DNA from: Burkholderiales bacterium
GTDB taxonomy: Bacteria > Pseudomonadota > Gammaproteobacteria > Burkholderiales > WYBJ01
Direction: 5' to 3'
DNA length: 64,000 bases
NCBI GenBank assembly: GCA_022841915.1
Contig: JALHQN010000020.1
Span: forward strand, 1-64,000
Position numbers and translations under genes: made by a program. The notes beneath the pieces were generated by a model that saw only the letters and a program-made list of their open reading frames with translations, ran no database searches and was not told where the DNA came from. Shown here piece after piece: positions 18,083 through 28,052 of the stretch; position 1 is the first letter of the stretch; each line of letters starts with the position of its first letter.

Positions 18083-19291
18083 TCAACGCAGTGCGCCGCG
18101 GATCGCGGCCAAGCGCGCCAGATGGACGAGTTGCCTGATCTCGTCGGGCTTAGGCGCCGAACGCGCGATGTCCGCCGTGTTCACTGCCGCTGCAGCCCGG
18201 GCCGCCTCACGCATGCGTTCGGCCTGCGGGTAAGACCGCTCCTCGAACCCCAGCCGCCCGCGCGCATCGCATTCGCATGCTCGCAGCATCGAATCGAAGC
18301 GCTCAGGCCGGCGAAACGCATCGCATTGCTCGAGCACCTTGAGCAAGGTCTCGGGCCGCAGTTCCAGCGCGCGATGCACGTGGGTATGCCATTTTGCCAC
18401 GGCAAGCGCCAGCTCTCGGCAGGCCACAGGCACACGCAGACGCTCGCACAGGGCTTCGATCAGCGGCAAGGACCGCCCTTCGTGGCCGATGTGTCGCGGC
18501 CACTCGTCCCGTGGGGTCGTGCCCTTTCCCAAATCATGCACGAGCAGCGCAAAGCGGACTTCCAGCGATTCGCCGCGTTGCGCCGCACATCGAAGCGCCC
18601 GCATGACGTGCTCTCCCGTGTCGACCTCGGGATGATGCTGGGCCGGCTGCGGCACCCCGAAGAGACAATCGAGCTCGGGCAGGATGCGGGCAAGCGCACC
18701 GCACTCGCGCAACACCATGAACATCCGGACCGGATGCTCCGCCATCAGGCCACGGGCGAACTCCTGCCATACCCGCTCGGCCACCAGATGATCGACTTCG
18801 CCTTCGAGCACCATCTCACGCATGAGAATTATGGTCTCGGGAGCCACGTCGAATCCGAAGCGGGCGGCGAATCTGGCGACCCGCAGCACCCGCACGGGGT
18901 CTTCGACGAACGCCGGGCCGATATGCCGCAGTATCCTCGATTGGATATCGCCGGCCCCGTTGAAAGGATCGATCAGGTCGCCGCGCTCGGCGCGAGCCAT
19001 GGCATTGATGGTCAGATCGCGCCGGGCAAGATCATCCTCCAGCGTCACCTCCGGGGAGGCGAAAATCTGGAAGCCGCGATAGCCGCGCCCTGTCTTGCGC
19101 TCGGTGCGAGCCAGCGCATATTCCTCGTGCGTCGTCGGGTGCAGGAAGACCGGAAAATCACGCCCGACCGCACGATAGCCTAGCGCGACCATCTGCTCCG
19201 GCGTGGCGCCGACGACGACGAAATCGCGATCCTTCACCGGCAACCCGAGCAGTTCGTCGCGCACTGCGCCGCCGACTTCGTACACCTTCAC
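18083..19291 (-). CDS. cca: CCA-adding tRNA nucleotidyltransferase with HD domain
   Basis: This enzyme builds or repairs the 3'-CCA end of tRNA from CTP and ATP. The nucleotidyltransferase head shows [10 protein letters not shown] and the metal-binding DRD (KDRDFVVVG), followed by [10 protein letters not shown], the [14 protein letters not shown] region and the C-terminal HD phosphohydrolase domain (VHDLGKG...HEGRS). I set the start at the GTG at 19291, giving 402 residues, the usual length; it overlaps the GST stop as GTGA, so translation is coupled. The longer frame upstream is only the shadow of the GST gene. Confidence 0.93.
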   Translation of the reverse strand: MKVYEVGGAVRDELLGLPVKDRDFVVVGATPEQMVALGYRAVGRDFPVFLHPTTHEEYALARTERKTGRGYRGFQIFASPEVTLEDDLARRDLTINAMARAERGDLIDPFNGAGDIQSRILRHIGPAFVEDPVRVLRVARFAARFGFDVAPETIILMREMVLEGEVDHLVAERVWQEFARGLMAEHPVRMFMVLRECGALARILPELDCLFGVPQPAQHHPEVDTGEHVMRALRCAAQRGESLEVRFALLVHDLGKGTTPRDEWPRHIGHEGRSLPLIEALCERLRVPVACRELALAVAKWHTHVHRALELRPETLLKVLEQCDAFRRPERFDSMLRACECDARGRLGFEERSYPQAERMREAARAAAAVNTADIARSAPKPDEIRQLVHLARLAAIRGALR

Positions 19292-19941
19292 CGATAGGGC
19301 TCGTAGTCGTCGATGCGTTCCGTTTCGGCCAAGGCCGCGGCGCACCACTCCTGCACGGCAGGAAGCTGCCATAGTCGGTCCGCGTATGCCGCGAGCGCAC
19401 CGTCCAATCCCACGCCATAGGTCCTGAAGCGCGAAACAACGGGCGCATACATCGCATCCGCCACGCTGAATTCGCCGAACAGAAACGGTCCGCCCGAGCA
19501 CGCCAGGCACTGGGCCCAGCTTACCCGGATCCGGGCAATGTCCGCCGCGACATCCGCCGTATGCCCCTGCCCCGGATAGCTGCCCCGGATATTCATAGGC
19601 ATGTGTGTGCGCAGACGAGCGAACCCAGCGTGCATTTCCGCACTTACGCTTCTAGCCGCCGCACGTTGCGCAGGGTCGCCCGGCCATAGCCCCAGCGTCG
19701 GATACTTATCGGCCAGATATTCGCCGATCGCCAAGGAGTCCCATACGGTCACTGCCCCATCGACCAGCACCGGCACTTTGCCCGCGGGGGACACTGCCAG
19801 GATGCGTTCCTTGTAGCCCGACTCGAACAAGGCAACACGCTCTTCCTCGAAGGGAAGTCCGAAATGGCGCATCGGCAGCCATGCGCGCATCGACCACGAC
19901 GAGTAATTCTTGTTGCCGACGATAAGGCGCATTGCACTCAT
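19288..19941 (-). CDS. Glutathione S-transferase family protein
   Basis: A 217-residue cytoplasmic GST. The N-terminal thioredoxin-like half shows the probable catalytic serine region [22 protein letters not shown] and the [14 protein letters not shown] glutathione-binding block; the C-terminal half is helical with [15 protein letters not shown]. The class (zeta-like) and its substrate are not fixed by sequence. The start may be 19941 or the ATG at 19932; neither has a good ribosome-binding site. Its TGA overlaps the GTG start of cca. Confidence 0.88.
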   Translation of the reverse strand: MSAMRLIVGNKNYSSWSMRAWLPMRHFGLPFEEERVALFESGYKERILAVSPAGKVPVLVDGAVTVWDSLAIGEYLADKYPTLGLWPGDPAQRAAARSVSAEMHAGFARLRTHMPMNIRGSYPGQGHTADVAADIARIRVSWAQCLACSGGPFLFGEFSVADAMYAPVVSRFRTYGVGLDGALAAYADRLWQLPAVQEWCAAALAETERIDDYEPYR

Positions 19942-20049
19942 GGATGACTGAACAGGTCTACACGGCTAACGACTGTCCGAGGATAACACCCGCCTCATGC
20001 CTCGCCTTCCATTCGACTGGGCTTGGCAAAACGGCGGGTATCGGAAACC

Positions 20050-20071
20050 CCGGCACCTTCCAAGGTGCCGG
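20050..20071 (-). terminator. Possible intrinsic terminator
   Basis: A perfect 10-bp stem (20050-20059 with 20062-20071) with a 2-nt apparent loop lies between the NDUFA9-like gene and the GST gene. On the minus strand it is followed by GGTTT, a weak T-tract. The rest of 19942-20198 holds no gene I can support. Confidence 0.4.
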
Positions 20072-20198
20072 CCATGCCAAGGGCAGGGACGGACGACGAC
20101 AACCATCGTCGCATCTGCTCGTCGATGACGCGTATGCGGGAACGAGCGCTACTGTCGTTTGCAGGTGAAACCGATCCGAGCACCGCGAAGAAAGCGCA

Positions 20199-21149
20199 TC
20201 ACCGACGCGGCCTCGATCGATACTCGTCGTAGGAGCGGTTACGCGCGCACTGCAGGTAAGTCGGCAGCACGGCCTCGAGATGGGCCGGCTGGGAGGGAAA
20301 AATCTCGGGCCAGGGACAGTTGCAGACGTTGTCCACCGACATGGAGCGCAGGTTGTCGCGGGTGAGCAACTTCACCGGGGCGAACTCCATCGCAAACGCT
20401 TGCAGATAGGAGGCCGTCTTGCCCAAGCCGATGATGGGCCGCGGGCAGCCGATCGTCCGGCCTGTGATTTCGATCAGGTCGCGCAAGGTGTAGACGGTCG
20501 GCCCGCATAGATCATAGCGCTGACCGAATGTCGCCGGATTGGCGAGCGCATCGGCGAACGCGCGCGCGACGTCCTCGACCCAAACAGGCTGAAACCGTGC
20601 ATTGGGCGACCCGAGCGGAATGAACGGGGCCAGGCGCAACATGTTGGCGAAAAGATTGAGGAAGCTGTCGCCGCGGCCGAAGATGACCGAAGGACGGAAC
20701 ACCGTCACATCGACGCCCGTCGCGCCAGCGGCCAGCACTCGCGCCTCCCCCTCCGCCTTGCTGCGCAGATACCGACTAGGCCCCTGGAGATCAGCGCCCA
20801 GAGCGCTCATGTGTACGAAGCGCTTCACGCCTGCGCGTTGGCAAGCCGCGAGCACCCGTGCCGGAAGTTCCGCATGCGCACGCTCGAACGCATCGCGCCG
20901 AGATTCGTGCAGTATGCCGACCAGATTGACCACCGCGTCGGCACCGGCCAGTATCGCGTCAAGGTCGGCGTCTTGGTGGATATTGCACTCCACGACGGAA
21001 ACGGTGGGCAGTACGAGCAGTTCGCGCTTCGCCCGCTCCCGGCTGCGCGTAGGCACCATGCAAGCGATGCCTCGCTCGGAGAGCAGGCTCGCGAGATGGG
21101 TGCCGACGAATCCTGCCCCACCGATCAGGGCGACGTTACGAATCTGCAT
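20199..21149 (-). CDS. NDUFA9-like atypical SDR (complex I NDUFA9 subunit family)
   Basis: A 316-residue extended/atypical SDR. The NAD(P) loop is VALIGGAGFVGTHLASLL, followed by VNLVGILHE, VHMSALGA and a YLRSK motif that retains the lysine of YxxxK. It resembles the NDUFA9 accessory subunit of mitochondrial complex I and its bacterial relatives. In bacteria these proteins may help complex I assembly, or bind quinone or nucleotide; that is not settled. It lies 17 nt after the lytic transglycosylase gene on the same strand. A MidA homologue, also linked to complex I in mitochondria, lies in the same window, but no nuo genes are present. Confidence 0.85.
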   Translation of the reverse strand: MQIRNVALIGGAGFVGTHLASLLSERGIACMVPTRSRERAKRELLVLPTVSVVECNIHQDADLDAILAGADAVVNLVGILHESRRDAFERAHAELPARVLAACQRAGVKRFVHMSALGADLQGPSRYLRSKAEGEARVLAAGATGVDVTVFRPSVIFGRGDSFLNLFANMLRLAPFIPLGSPNARFQPVWVEDVARAFADALANPATFGQRYDLCGPTVYTLRDLIEITGRTIGCPRPIIGLGKTASYLQAFAMEFAPVKLLTRDNLRSMSVDNVCNCPWPEIFPSQPAHLEAVLPTYLQCARNRSYDEYRSRPRR

Positions 21150-21166
21150 CGTTGCTGGGCCTCGAT

Positions 21167-23149
21167 CTACTTGTTGTCCGTGGCGCTCGCCCGCGGCGGA
21201 ATGGTGCCGATGCGCTCCTTGAGCGACACCACCCGCTGACCGAACATCCGCGCGTAGAAGGTTGCATTGGACATGACCTTCTTCACGTAGTCACGGGTTT
21301 CGTTGAAGGGGATGGTTTCGGAGTAGATCGCCGCTTCCATCTCTTCTTCCGCGCGCCAGGCGCGCGCACGCCCGGGACCGGCGTTGTACCCGGCAGACGC
21401 GAGCACCGGCTGATTGTCCAACAGATCCAGAACGTACCTCATGTAATACGTGCCCAAAGAGATATTCACATCGAGATCGTTGACGAGCGTCTGGCGAAAG
21501 CTGGTCATGCCGAGTTTACCCGCGACCCACTGTGCCGTTGCAGGCATCAGCTGCATCAGGCCCGACGCACCCGCGTGCGAGCGGGCATCGGCGATGAAGC
21601 GACTCTCCTGACGCACGAGCCCGAATACCCAGGCTTCGTCCAGGCCGTGTTGCGCCGAGTACACGCGAAACTGTTCACGGAATGGCGCCAGGTAACGCAG
21701 GCCGAAGTCATGCACGGCGCGGGTTCGTTCAGCAGTATTGATCGCCCGGTCCCAAAGTTCATTGCGGCGCGCAAGCTCGGCCGCTGCCAGCAGTTGGCGA
21801 TCATCGAGGGCGCCGATGGCCCAGGCCCATTCCCGGTTGCCTTCGAAACGCAAGCCCAGTCGATACAGCGCGAGCGCTCGCCTGATGGCCGGCACACCGG
21901 CAATCGCACGGATCTCGCTCTCCGAAGGCCGGTACGACTCGGCGGGCGGCCCGATGGCGTCACCCAGCTCCTCGCCAGCGAGCAGTCCGTAGAAGTTGTG
22001 TTCGGTCGAAAGCGGTGCCAGGAGCGCGTTCGCCGCAGCCCGCTGCCCCTTGACCTTGAGCGCTCGCGCCTTCCAGTAGCGCCATTCGGGCTCGGCACGC
22101 GCACCTTCGCCCATCGATTCGATCGTGTCGAGCAGTTCATCCCATCGCGATAAGCGCAGCGCTGCCCGGGCTTTCCACTGGAGCTGCGCATCGGTGAGCT
22201 TGCCGGCGAGCGCGAACCAGGCGAGCGCTTCGGGATCATGACGCAGCGTCGCCCAATGGGCGAGCTGACCCCAGACGTGCTCTCGCTCTTCGACGCTGAA
22301 CGCCCCCGCAAGCGCGCGCCACCGCGTGGCAGCTTCCTGCGGGGCGGTGCGCGCCAGCCGCTGCAGTGCGAACATGACGACCTCCCGATCGCCCCGGTCA
22401 CCCACCGCATGCTTGCGTTCCAGAAACAGGCGCGGATTGCCGGAGGCCTGAGCCAGCGCCTTGGCGTCGAGAGCATCCTTCTGCGGCAGATAGCGGTTGA
22501 GGCCGCTCGCCAAGGTCACTTGCCCTTGCTGCAACGCCAAGCGGACACGCCCCCAGATATCGACATGGCTGATCGCTCCCGCACGGATCGCGGCGTCGAA
22601 CACCGGATTGCAGGCCGTGGGCAGAGGGCGTCCGCGCAGCCAATACGTGCGCGCACGACGCATCGCCTCGTCGTCACCGTTGGCGATCCCTCGCTGCATG
22701 GCGTAGCAGGTGACTTCGATGTCTTCACTGCGTATCCCGACCTGATCGGTCTGGAACGCATCCCATTGCCCGCGCCTGCCGAGGGACTTGAGCCAGTCGT
22801 TGCGCAGGCGGTCCGATAAAGGACCGTCGGCGAGCGCCGCGAGCATGTCCCTCACCTCGGCCGCCGGCACCTCGTCGAGTCGTTGCCGGATGCGCCAATA
22901 AGCGACGTAGGGGTAAAGGGTGTGCTGAACAAGCGCGGGCGCCAACTGGTCGAGCTTGGCCCGATTGCCGGTGCGAAACGCCTCCCGGGCTGCCATGAAT
23001 TCCTCGTCCTGCTGCGCCCATGCGCCGGGTGCTGCGCTCAGCAGGGCGAAGAGTGCGATCCAGGCGAGCCTGACTTGGATCGCGACCCAGTCGAGTCGTT
23101 CTCTCGCGCTAACGCAAGAACAGCTTGTATGCGGAATTGCGGGTCTCAT
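21167..23149 (-). CDS. slt: Soluble lytic murein transglycosylase
   Basis: A 660-residue periplasmic enzyme that cleaves peptidoglycan between MurNAc and GlcNAc, forming 1,6-anhydroMurNAc. A signal peptide (hydrophobic stretch LAWIALFALLSAAPGAWA) is preceded by about 27 residues. The long alpha-helical doughnut region spans about 50-480. The catalytic SLT domain lies near the C-terminus with the active glutamate in VRQESRF, then GLMQLMPATAQ and SAGYNAGPGRA. The only start codon in frame before the signal peptide is the ATG at 23149, so the gene overlaps the 3' end of ilvA by 41 nt in another frame. Confidence 0.92.
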   Translation of the reverse strand: MRPAIPHTSCSCVSARERLDWVAIQVRLAWIALFALLSAAPGAWAQQDEEFMAAREAFRTGNRAKLDQLAPALVQHTLYPYVAYWRIRQRLDEVPAAEVRDMLAALADGPLSDRLRNDWLKSLGRRGQWDAFQTDQVGIRSEDIEVTCYAMQRGIANGDDEAMRRARTYWLRGRPLPTACNPVFDAAIRAGAISHVDIWGRVRLALQQGQVTLASGLNRYLPQKDALDAKALAQASGNPRLFLERKHAVGDRGDREVVMFALQRLARTAPQEAATRWRALAGAFSVEEREHVWGQLAHWATLRHDPEALAWFALAGKLTDAQLQWKARAALRLSRWDELLDTIESMGEGARAEPEWRYWKARALKVKGQRAAANALLAPLSTEHNFYGLLAGEELGDAIGPPAESYRPSESEIRAIAGVPAIRRALALYRLGLRFEGNREWAWAIGALDDRQLLAAAELARRNELWDRAINTAERTRAVHDFGLRYLAPFREQFRVYSAQHGLDEAWVFGLVRQESRFIADARSHAGASGLMQLMPATAQWVAGKLGMTSFRQTLVNDLDVNISLGTYYMRYVLDLLDNQPVLASAGYNAGPGRARAWRAEEEMEAAIYSETIPFNETRDYVKKVMSNATFYARMFGQRVVSLKERIGTIPPRASATDNK

Positions 23150-24623
23150 CGCGAAACGGATACCCCAGCTGTTTCAGAAATCTGCGGAAACGTGCGTGGT
23201 CGGCGGCCGGAACCTGCATGCCCACCAGCACCCGGCCGTAATCTGCGCCGTGGTTGCGGTAGTGGAACAAACTGATATTCCAACCGTGGTTCATCGCGGT
23301 CAGGAAGCGCATCAAGGCCCCCGGCCGTTCCGGGAATTCGAACCGGTAGAGGATCTCGCTGTCGACAGCCTGAGGTGCATGACCACCGACGGTATGACGA
23401 ATGTGCAGCTTGGCAAGTTCATTGTCCGAAAGATCCAGGCATGTCAGTCCACCCTGCTGCAGCTGCGCCATCGTGGTCGCCGTCTCGGCCCGATCGCGCA
23501 CCTGCAAACCGACGAAGACATGCGCCTGCCCCGGGCTCGCGTATCGATAGTTGAATTCAGTGATGTTGCGGGCTCCGATGAGGGTGCAGAAGTCGCGGAA
23601 GCTGCCCGGACGCTCCGGGATCGTCACCGCCAGCAGCGCCTCGCGGTGCTCGCCGAGCTCGGCTTGCTCGGCCACGAAACGCAGACGATCGAAGTTCATG
23701 TTCGCGCCGCAGGCCACCGCCACGAGCGTTTCGTCCTTGATGCGTCGGCGCTCGACGTAGCGCTTGGCACCGGCAATCGCCAGCGCACCCGCCGGCTCGA
23801 GGATGGAGCGCGTGTCCTGAAACACGTCCTTGATCGCGGCGCAAATCGCGTCGGTATCGACGAGAATGATGTCGTCGACCAGTTCCCGGCACAAGCGGAA
23901 CGTCTCGCGACCGACCTGCTTCACGGCAACGCCGTCGGCGAACAAGCCGACCTGCTCGAGACGCACTCGCCGCCCCGCCTTGAGCGATTGGGACATCGCG
24001 TCGGAATCGACCGGCTCCACGCCGATCAGGCGTATGTCCGGACGCAAGCGCTTGACGTACGCGCCGATACCGGAAATCAGACCGCCGCCGCCGATGGCGA
24101 CGAAAATCGCGTGTATCGGGCGCGTATGCTGGCGCAGTATCTCCATGCCGATCGTGCCCTGGCCGGCGATGACATCCGGGTCGTCGTAGGGGTGCACGAA
24201 CGTCGCACCGCTGCGCGCCATCAGCGCCCGGGCATGAGCGTACGCATCGTCGTAAGAGTCACCGTGAAGCACGACGTTCGCGCCACGATCTGCCACCGCC
24301 TGGATCTTGATCTGCGGCGTGGTGACAGGCATCACGATCGTTGCTTTGCAGCCGAGCTTCTGCGCAGCCAAGGCCACACCCTGCGCATGATTGCCTGCCG
24401 AGGCCGCGATGACCCCGCGCTTGAGCGCAGCCGCCGGCAAGCGCGACATCTTGTTGTAGGCGCCGCGCAGCTTGAAGGAGAACACAGGCTGCATGTCCTC
24501 GCGCTTGAGCAGCAGCTCATTGCCTAGCCGCGCCGACAGCGCCGATGCGCGTTCCAGCGGCGTTTCGATAGCCACGTCGTAAACGCTGGCCATCAGAATG
24601 CGTTCCAGGTAGTCGTTGATCAT
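23109..24623 (-). CDS. ilvA: Threonine ammonia-lyase, biosynthetic
   Basis: This 504-residue PLP enzyme deaminates threonine to 2-oxobutanoate, the first step of isoleucine synthesis. The PLP lysine is K51 in SFKLRGAYNKM, the PLP-phosphate loop is seen in the IGGGGLISG segment, and the serine-threonine dehydratase motif SAGNHAQGVALAA is intact. Two C-terminal ACT-like domains (about 330-500, each with a PERPG motif: IPERPGSFRDF and FPERPGALMRF) are the isoleucine/valine regulatory module. It overlaps the start of slt on the same strand. Confidence 0.96.
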   Translation of the reverse strand: MINDYLERILMASVYDVAIETPLERASALSARLGNELLLKREDMQPVFSFKLRGAYNKMSRLPAAALKRGVIAASAGNHAQGVALAAQKLGCKATIVMPVTTPQIKIQAVADRGANVVLHGDSYDDAYAHARALMARSGATFVHPYDDPDVIAGQGTIGMEILRQHTRPIHAIFVAIGGGGLISGIGAYVKRLRPDIRLIGVEPVDSDAMSQSLKAGRRVRLEQVGLFADGVAVKQVGRETFRLCRELVDDIILVDTDAICAAIKDVFQDTRSILEPAGALAIAGAKRYVERRRIKDETLVAVACGANMNFDRLRFVAEQAELGEHREALLAVTIPERPGSFRDFCTLIGARNITEFNYRYASPGQAHVFVGLQVRDRAETATTMAQLQQGGLTCLDLSDNELAKLHIRHTVGGHAPQAVDSEILYRFEFPERPGALMRFLTAMNHGWNISLFHYRNHGADYGRVLVGMQVPAADHARFRRFLKQLGYPFRDETRNSAYKLFLR

Positions 24624-24835
24624 CGCGGTTCGGGGTTGAGCGCTGTTTCGGGGCTGCGTCTGCCGCTGTCGCCACGATCATCGGCTGGACGCCAGTCGGT
24701 TCGTCGGCAGGAAGCGCTCATGCAGGGAAGAAGGCATTGGCGAGCGTCGGAGCCAGTTTAGCCGGAATCGGCGCATTGTGAAAACCATCGCGGCTCGATA
24801 TGCTTCGATGCACTCGAACATTTCCCCCTTGGCGC

Positions 24836-25501
24836 ATGACTCAGGACGAACTCAAGCAAGCTGTCGCAGCGGCAGCGGTCGAACGTTTGCCGCTCGATGC
24901 CATCATCGGCGTCGGCACCGGCTCGACGGCGAACTGTTTCATCGACGCCCTGGCGGAGCGCAAGCGCTCGGTTCGAGCGACGGTCGCAAGCTCGCAAGCC
25001 AGCGCCGAGCGCCTGCGCAAGCACGGCATCATGGTGCTGGAGCTCAACGAAGTCGAGTCGCTGCCGGTCTACGTCGACGGCGCCGACGAGATCGATGCGC
25101 GGATGGCGATGATCAAGGGCGGTGGTGGCGCCCTCACACGCGAGAAGATCGTCGCCGCGGTCGCCCGGCAATTCGTGTGCATCGCGGATCAGTCGAAACT
25201 CGTCGACAAGCTCGGTCGCTTTCCGCTGCCGATCGAAGTCATCCCCATGGCCCGCGCCCATGTCGAACGCGAAATGCGCGCGCTCGGGGGCGAACCCCGG
25301 TTGCGCACGGGCTTCACGACCGACAACGGCAATCAGATTCTCGACGTGCACGGACTCGACATCGCGGACGCCGTCGCGCTCGAAACCCGGATCGACCATA
25401 TCGCGGGCGTCGTCAGCAACGGGCTCTTCGCCAGACGCGGCGCCGACGTGCTGATCCTCGGCACTGCGAGCGGCGTCCGGATAATCGAGCGTTCGTCCTA
25501 G
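24836..25501 (+). CDS. rpiA: Ribose-5-phosphate isomerase A
   Basis: This 221-residue enzyme interconverts ribose 5-phosphate and ribulose 5-phosphate in the pentose phosphate pathway. The signature blocks [43 protein letters not shown] and the C-terminal [17 protein letters not shown] are intact. The start at 24836 ([11 protein letters not shown]) fits the family; twelve upstream codons in the open frame are not conserved. The gene is divergent from ilvA, with 212 nt between them in which I see no other feature. Confidence 0.96.
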   Translation: MTQDELKQAVAAAAVERLPLDAIIGVGTGSTANCFIDALAERKRSVRATVASSQASAERLRKHGIMVLELNEVESLPVYVDGADEIDARMAMIKGGGGALTREKIVAAVARQFVCIADQSKLVDKLGRFPLPIEVIPMARAHVEREMRALGGEPRLRTGFTTDNGNQILDVHGLDIADAVALETRIDHIAGVVSNGLFARRGADVLILGTASGVRIIERSS

Positions 25502-25537
25502 ACTGGTCACGTACAACAGCGCGCCTTGGCAACACAA

Positions 25538-25555
25538 CTGTCACATTGAGACTCT
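25538..25555 (+). promoter_or_regulatory. Possible Pho box upstream of phoU
   Basis: CTGTCAC (25538-25544), four A/T-rich bases and AGACTCT (25549-25555) resemble two half-sites of a PhoB box (consensus CTGTCAT with 4-nt spacing). The second half-site is poor. Position (about 40-50 nt before phoU) and the phosphate theme support it. Inference only. Confidence 0.3.
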
Positions 25556-25591
25556 AAGCTCCCGCCTTTGCCCCGTCGTTCGGAGACCATC

Positions 25592-26296
25592 ATGAGCGAG
25601 CACATATCCAAGCAATTCGACCACGAGCTCGAAGGTGTGCGCGCCCGTGTCCTCCATATGGGTGGCGCGGTCGAAGAGCAGATCTTGCGCGCACTGCAGG
25701 CCTTGACCACCGGCGACATGGATCTCGCGCGCCAGGTCATCGCCGACGACCATCGCATCAACACGATGGAAGTTCAGCTCGACGAGGAATGCTGCACCAT
25801 CATCGCGCGCCGCCAGCCGACGGCCGGGGATCTGCGTTTGCTGATGGCGGTGATCAAGACGATCACCGATCTGGAGCGCATCGGCGACGAGGCGCAGAAG
25901 ATTGCCCGCATGGCTGAACTCTTCTACAGCCCGGACCGCACGCCCCCACCTCGGACCGTCGACGTAAAGCACGTCGCGGTCGTGGCGCTCGAGATGTTGC
26001 GCATGGCGCTGGACGCGTTCGCGCGGCTCGACGTGAGCACGGCCGCAGAGGTCGTCAAGCGCGATCAGCATGTCGACGAGGAATTCCGCTCCATCCTGCG
26101 CCAACTCATCACCTTCATGATGGAAGATCCGCGCACGATCTCCCCGTCGCTGGAGATCCTGTTCGTCGCCAAGGCGATCGAGCGCATCGGGGATCACGCC
26201 AAGAACATGTCCGAATACGTGATTTACATGGTCAAGGGCAAGGACGTACGCCATCTCGCACCCGATGCTTTCGCCCGGGAGACGATGGAGCCCTGA
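25592..26296 (+). CDS. phoU: Phosphate signalling protein PhoU
   Basis: A 234-residue helical protein that links the Pst phosphate transporter to the PhoR sensor and represses the Pho regulon when phosphate is plentiful. Two repeated PhoU three-helix bundles are visible, each with a metal-binding E/DxxxD-type segment (KTITDLERIGDEAQKIA and KAIERIGDHAKNMSEY). GGAG lies 7 nt before the ATG at 25592; eight upstream codons are not conserved. pstSCAB is not in the window. Its position ahead of ppx places it at one end of a polyphosphate gene island; loss of PhoU is known to raise polyP in other bacteria. Confidence 0.96.
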   Translation: MSEHISKQFDHELEGVRARVLHMGGAVEEQILRALQALTTGDMDLARQVIADDHRINTMEVQLDEECCTIIARRQPTAGDLRLLMAVIKTITDLERIGDEAQKIARMAELFYSPDRTPPPRTVDVKHVAVVALEMLRMALDAFARLDVSTAAEVVKRDQHVDEEFRSILRQLITFMMEDPRTISPSLEILFVAKAIERIGDHAKNMSEYVIYMVKGKDVRHLAPDAFARETMEP

Positions 26297-26478
26297 ACTG
26301 GTCCACGGTCACCCCCTGCAGTGCCTCGCTGCCCCGCCACTGATCCACCGCAAATCCATTGCGGGCAAGTGGTGGGATAATCACCGTATGTCGTCCCACG
26401 TATCATCCAAAATCCCTTGCACGACGCCGTCCGCAGGCACGAGCCCCAAGCTCGCCCCAGGGTCGCGGGGAGCATGGC

Positions 26479-27996
26479 ATGGCTGATTTCCCGACGCTCG
26501 CCGCAGTCGATCTGGGTTCGAACAGTTTTCACCTTCAGGTGGGGCGAGTGGTCGGGGAGCAGATCTATCCCCTGGACAGCCTGCGGGAAGCGGTCCGCCT
26601 CGGTGCAGGCTTGCGCGAAGACAAGACGCTGGACGAGGACACCCAGGCGCGTGCGCTGGAATGCCTGTTGCGCTTCGGCGAACGTTTGCGCGGCTTGCCC
26701 AAGGGGGCGGTTCGCGCTGTCGGGACCAACACCTTTCGCGTCGCAGCAAACGCGCAGGACTTCTTGCAGAAAGCCGAAGCGGCCCTCGGCGTGCCCATCG
26801 AAGTCATTGCCGGGCGCGAAGAGGCGCGACTCATCTATCTGGGCGTCGCGCACAGCCTGCCGCTCACGCGAGAGCGGCGGCTGGTGGTCGACATCGGCGG
26901 AGGCTCCACTGAATTCATCATCGGCTCGGGTCTGAAGCCGCTCAAGCTCGCCAGCCTGCACATGGGCTGCGTGAGCTACACGATGCGCTTCTTTCCGGAC
27001 GGCCGAGTCACCAAACAGGCGCTGAAAGAAGCCGAACTGGTCGCGCGTTCGGAACTGCAGTCGATGGCGACGAGCTTCTCCCGGCCTCATTGGCACGAAG
27101 CCGTGGCGTCCTCGGGCACGGCGCGCAGTCTTGCCGAAGTTCTGCAGACGACGGGTCTGGGCGACGGGGGCATCACGCCGGAGGGCCTCGCCGCCTTGCG
27201 CGGGCTGGTGCTCAAAGCAGGCGACTTCGAGCGTTTGCAGATCTCCGGGTTGCGCCCGGACCGAGCGGCCGTGCTGCCGGGAGGCCTGGCGATCATGAGC
27301 GCGATCGTCTCCGAATTGGGTGCAAGCCGGGTCACCATCACCAGCGGCGCCATGCGCCAAGGCATCCTTTGGGACTTGCTCGGGCGCGTCCACCATCACG
27401 ACATGCGCGATGTGACGGCAGCGCAGCTGATGCACCGCTACCATGTCGACAGCGCCCAAGCCAAACGGGTCGGCACGCTCGCCCTGGAACTGCTCAGTCA
27501 GATCCCGAGCGGCGAAGACAGGCAGATCGCCGAGCTCTTCGTGGGCTGGGCTGCCAAGCTGCACGAAATCGGCATTACGGTATCGTACAGCGGCTATCAC
27601 AAGCATTCGGCGTACATCCTGCTCAATGCCGACATGCCGGGCTTCTCGCGCATGGAGCAGCAGCGGCTGGCCGCGCTCGTTCTGGCCCACCGCGGCCCGC
27701 TGCGCAAGATCGCAGACGCCGGAGTCACGGACGATCACTGGCCCATGGTCGCGGCCCTGCGCTTGGCGGTGCTCTTCAACCGCAGCCGAGTCAAGATGAC
27801 CTTGCCGCGGATCCGGCTGCGCGCCTATGGCCGACACTTCGTGCTCGATCTGCCGGAACAGTGGCTCGCGGACAACGCGTTGACCGAAACCGCCCTGCGC
27901 GAAGAGATCAAGCAGTGGCGCGGTTCGGGCAGCGAGTTGGAAGTTCGTTTGATGCGCGACGACGCGACCCGCGGGCAGCTGCCCGCTGCAGCCTGA
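26479..27996 (+). CDS. ppx: Exopolyphosphatase / guanosine pentaphosphate phosphatase (Ppx/GppA)
   Basis: A 505-residue enzyme that removes terminal phosphate from polyphosphate (and possibly from pppGpp). The actin-like N-terminal part shows AAVDLGSNSFHLQVGR, the catalytic glutamate region in GREEARLIYLG, and VVDIGGGSTEFIIG. The C-terminal HD-like helical domain (about 310-500) contains KLHEIGITVSYSGYHKHSAYIL. The start at 26479 has GGGGAG 6 nt upstream; the open frame upstream is not conserved. Downstream after 56 nt lies a pyruvate-kinase-like gene; opposite-strand ppk1 and pap follow. Confidence 0.95.
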   Translation: MADFPTLAAVDLGSNSFHLQVGRVVGEQIYPLDSLREAVRLGAGLREDKTLDEDTQARALECLLRFGERLRGLPKGAVRAVGTNTFRVAANAQDFLQKAEAALGVPIEVIAGREEARLIYLGVAHSLPLTRERRLVVDIGGGSTEFIIGSGLKPLKLASLHMGCVSYTMRFFPDGRVTKQALKEAELVARSELQSMATSFSRPHWHEAVASSGTARSLAEVLQTTGLGDGGITPEGLAALRGLVLKAGDFERLQISGLRPDRAAVLPGGLAIMSAIVSELGASRVTITSGAMRQGILWDLLGRVHHHDMRDVTAAQLMHRYHVDSAQAKRVGTLALELLSQIPSGEDRQIAELFVGWAAKLHEIGITVSYSGYHKHSAYILLNADMPGFSRMEQQRLAALVLAHRGPLRKIADAGVTDDHWPMVAALRLAVLFNRSRVKMTLPRIRLRAYGRHFVLDLPEQWLADNALTETALREEIKQWRGSGSELEVRLMRDDATRGQLPAAA

Positions 27997-28052
27997 TCAC
28001 GAGCACGCCCGGAAGCAGGCCTGTCCACCGCATAGGCTCTCGAGAAATTCCC

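Noticed and set aside
19995..20183. 62-codon minus-strand frame between the NDUFA9-like and GST genes
   Set aside because: It crosses a strong hairpin, lacks a ribosome-binding site and matches no family I know; treated as intergenic.
27090..28052. Very long upstream extension (to 941 residues) of the pyruvate-kinase-like frame
   Set aside because: This part overlaps the coding sequence of ppx in another frame and is Arg-rich shadow translation; the conserved protein begins at 28053.
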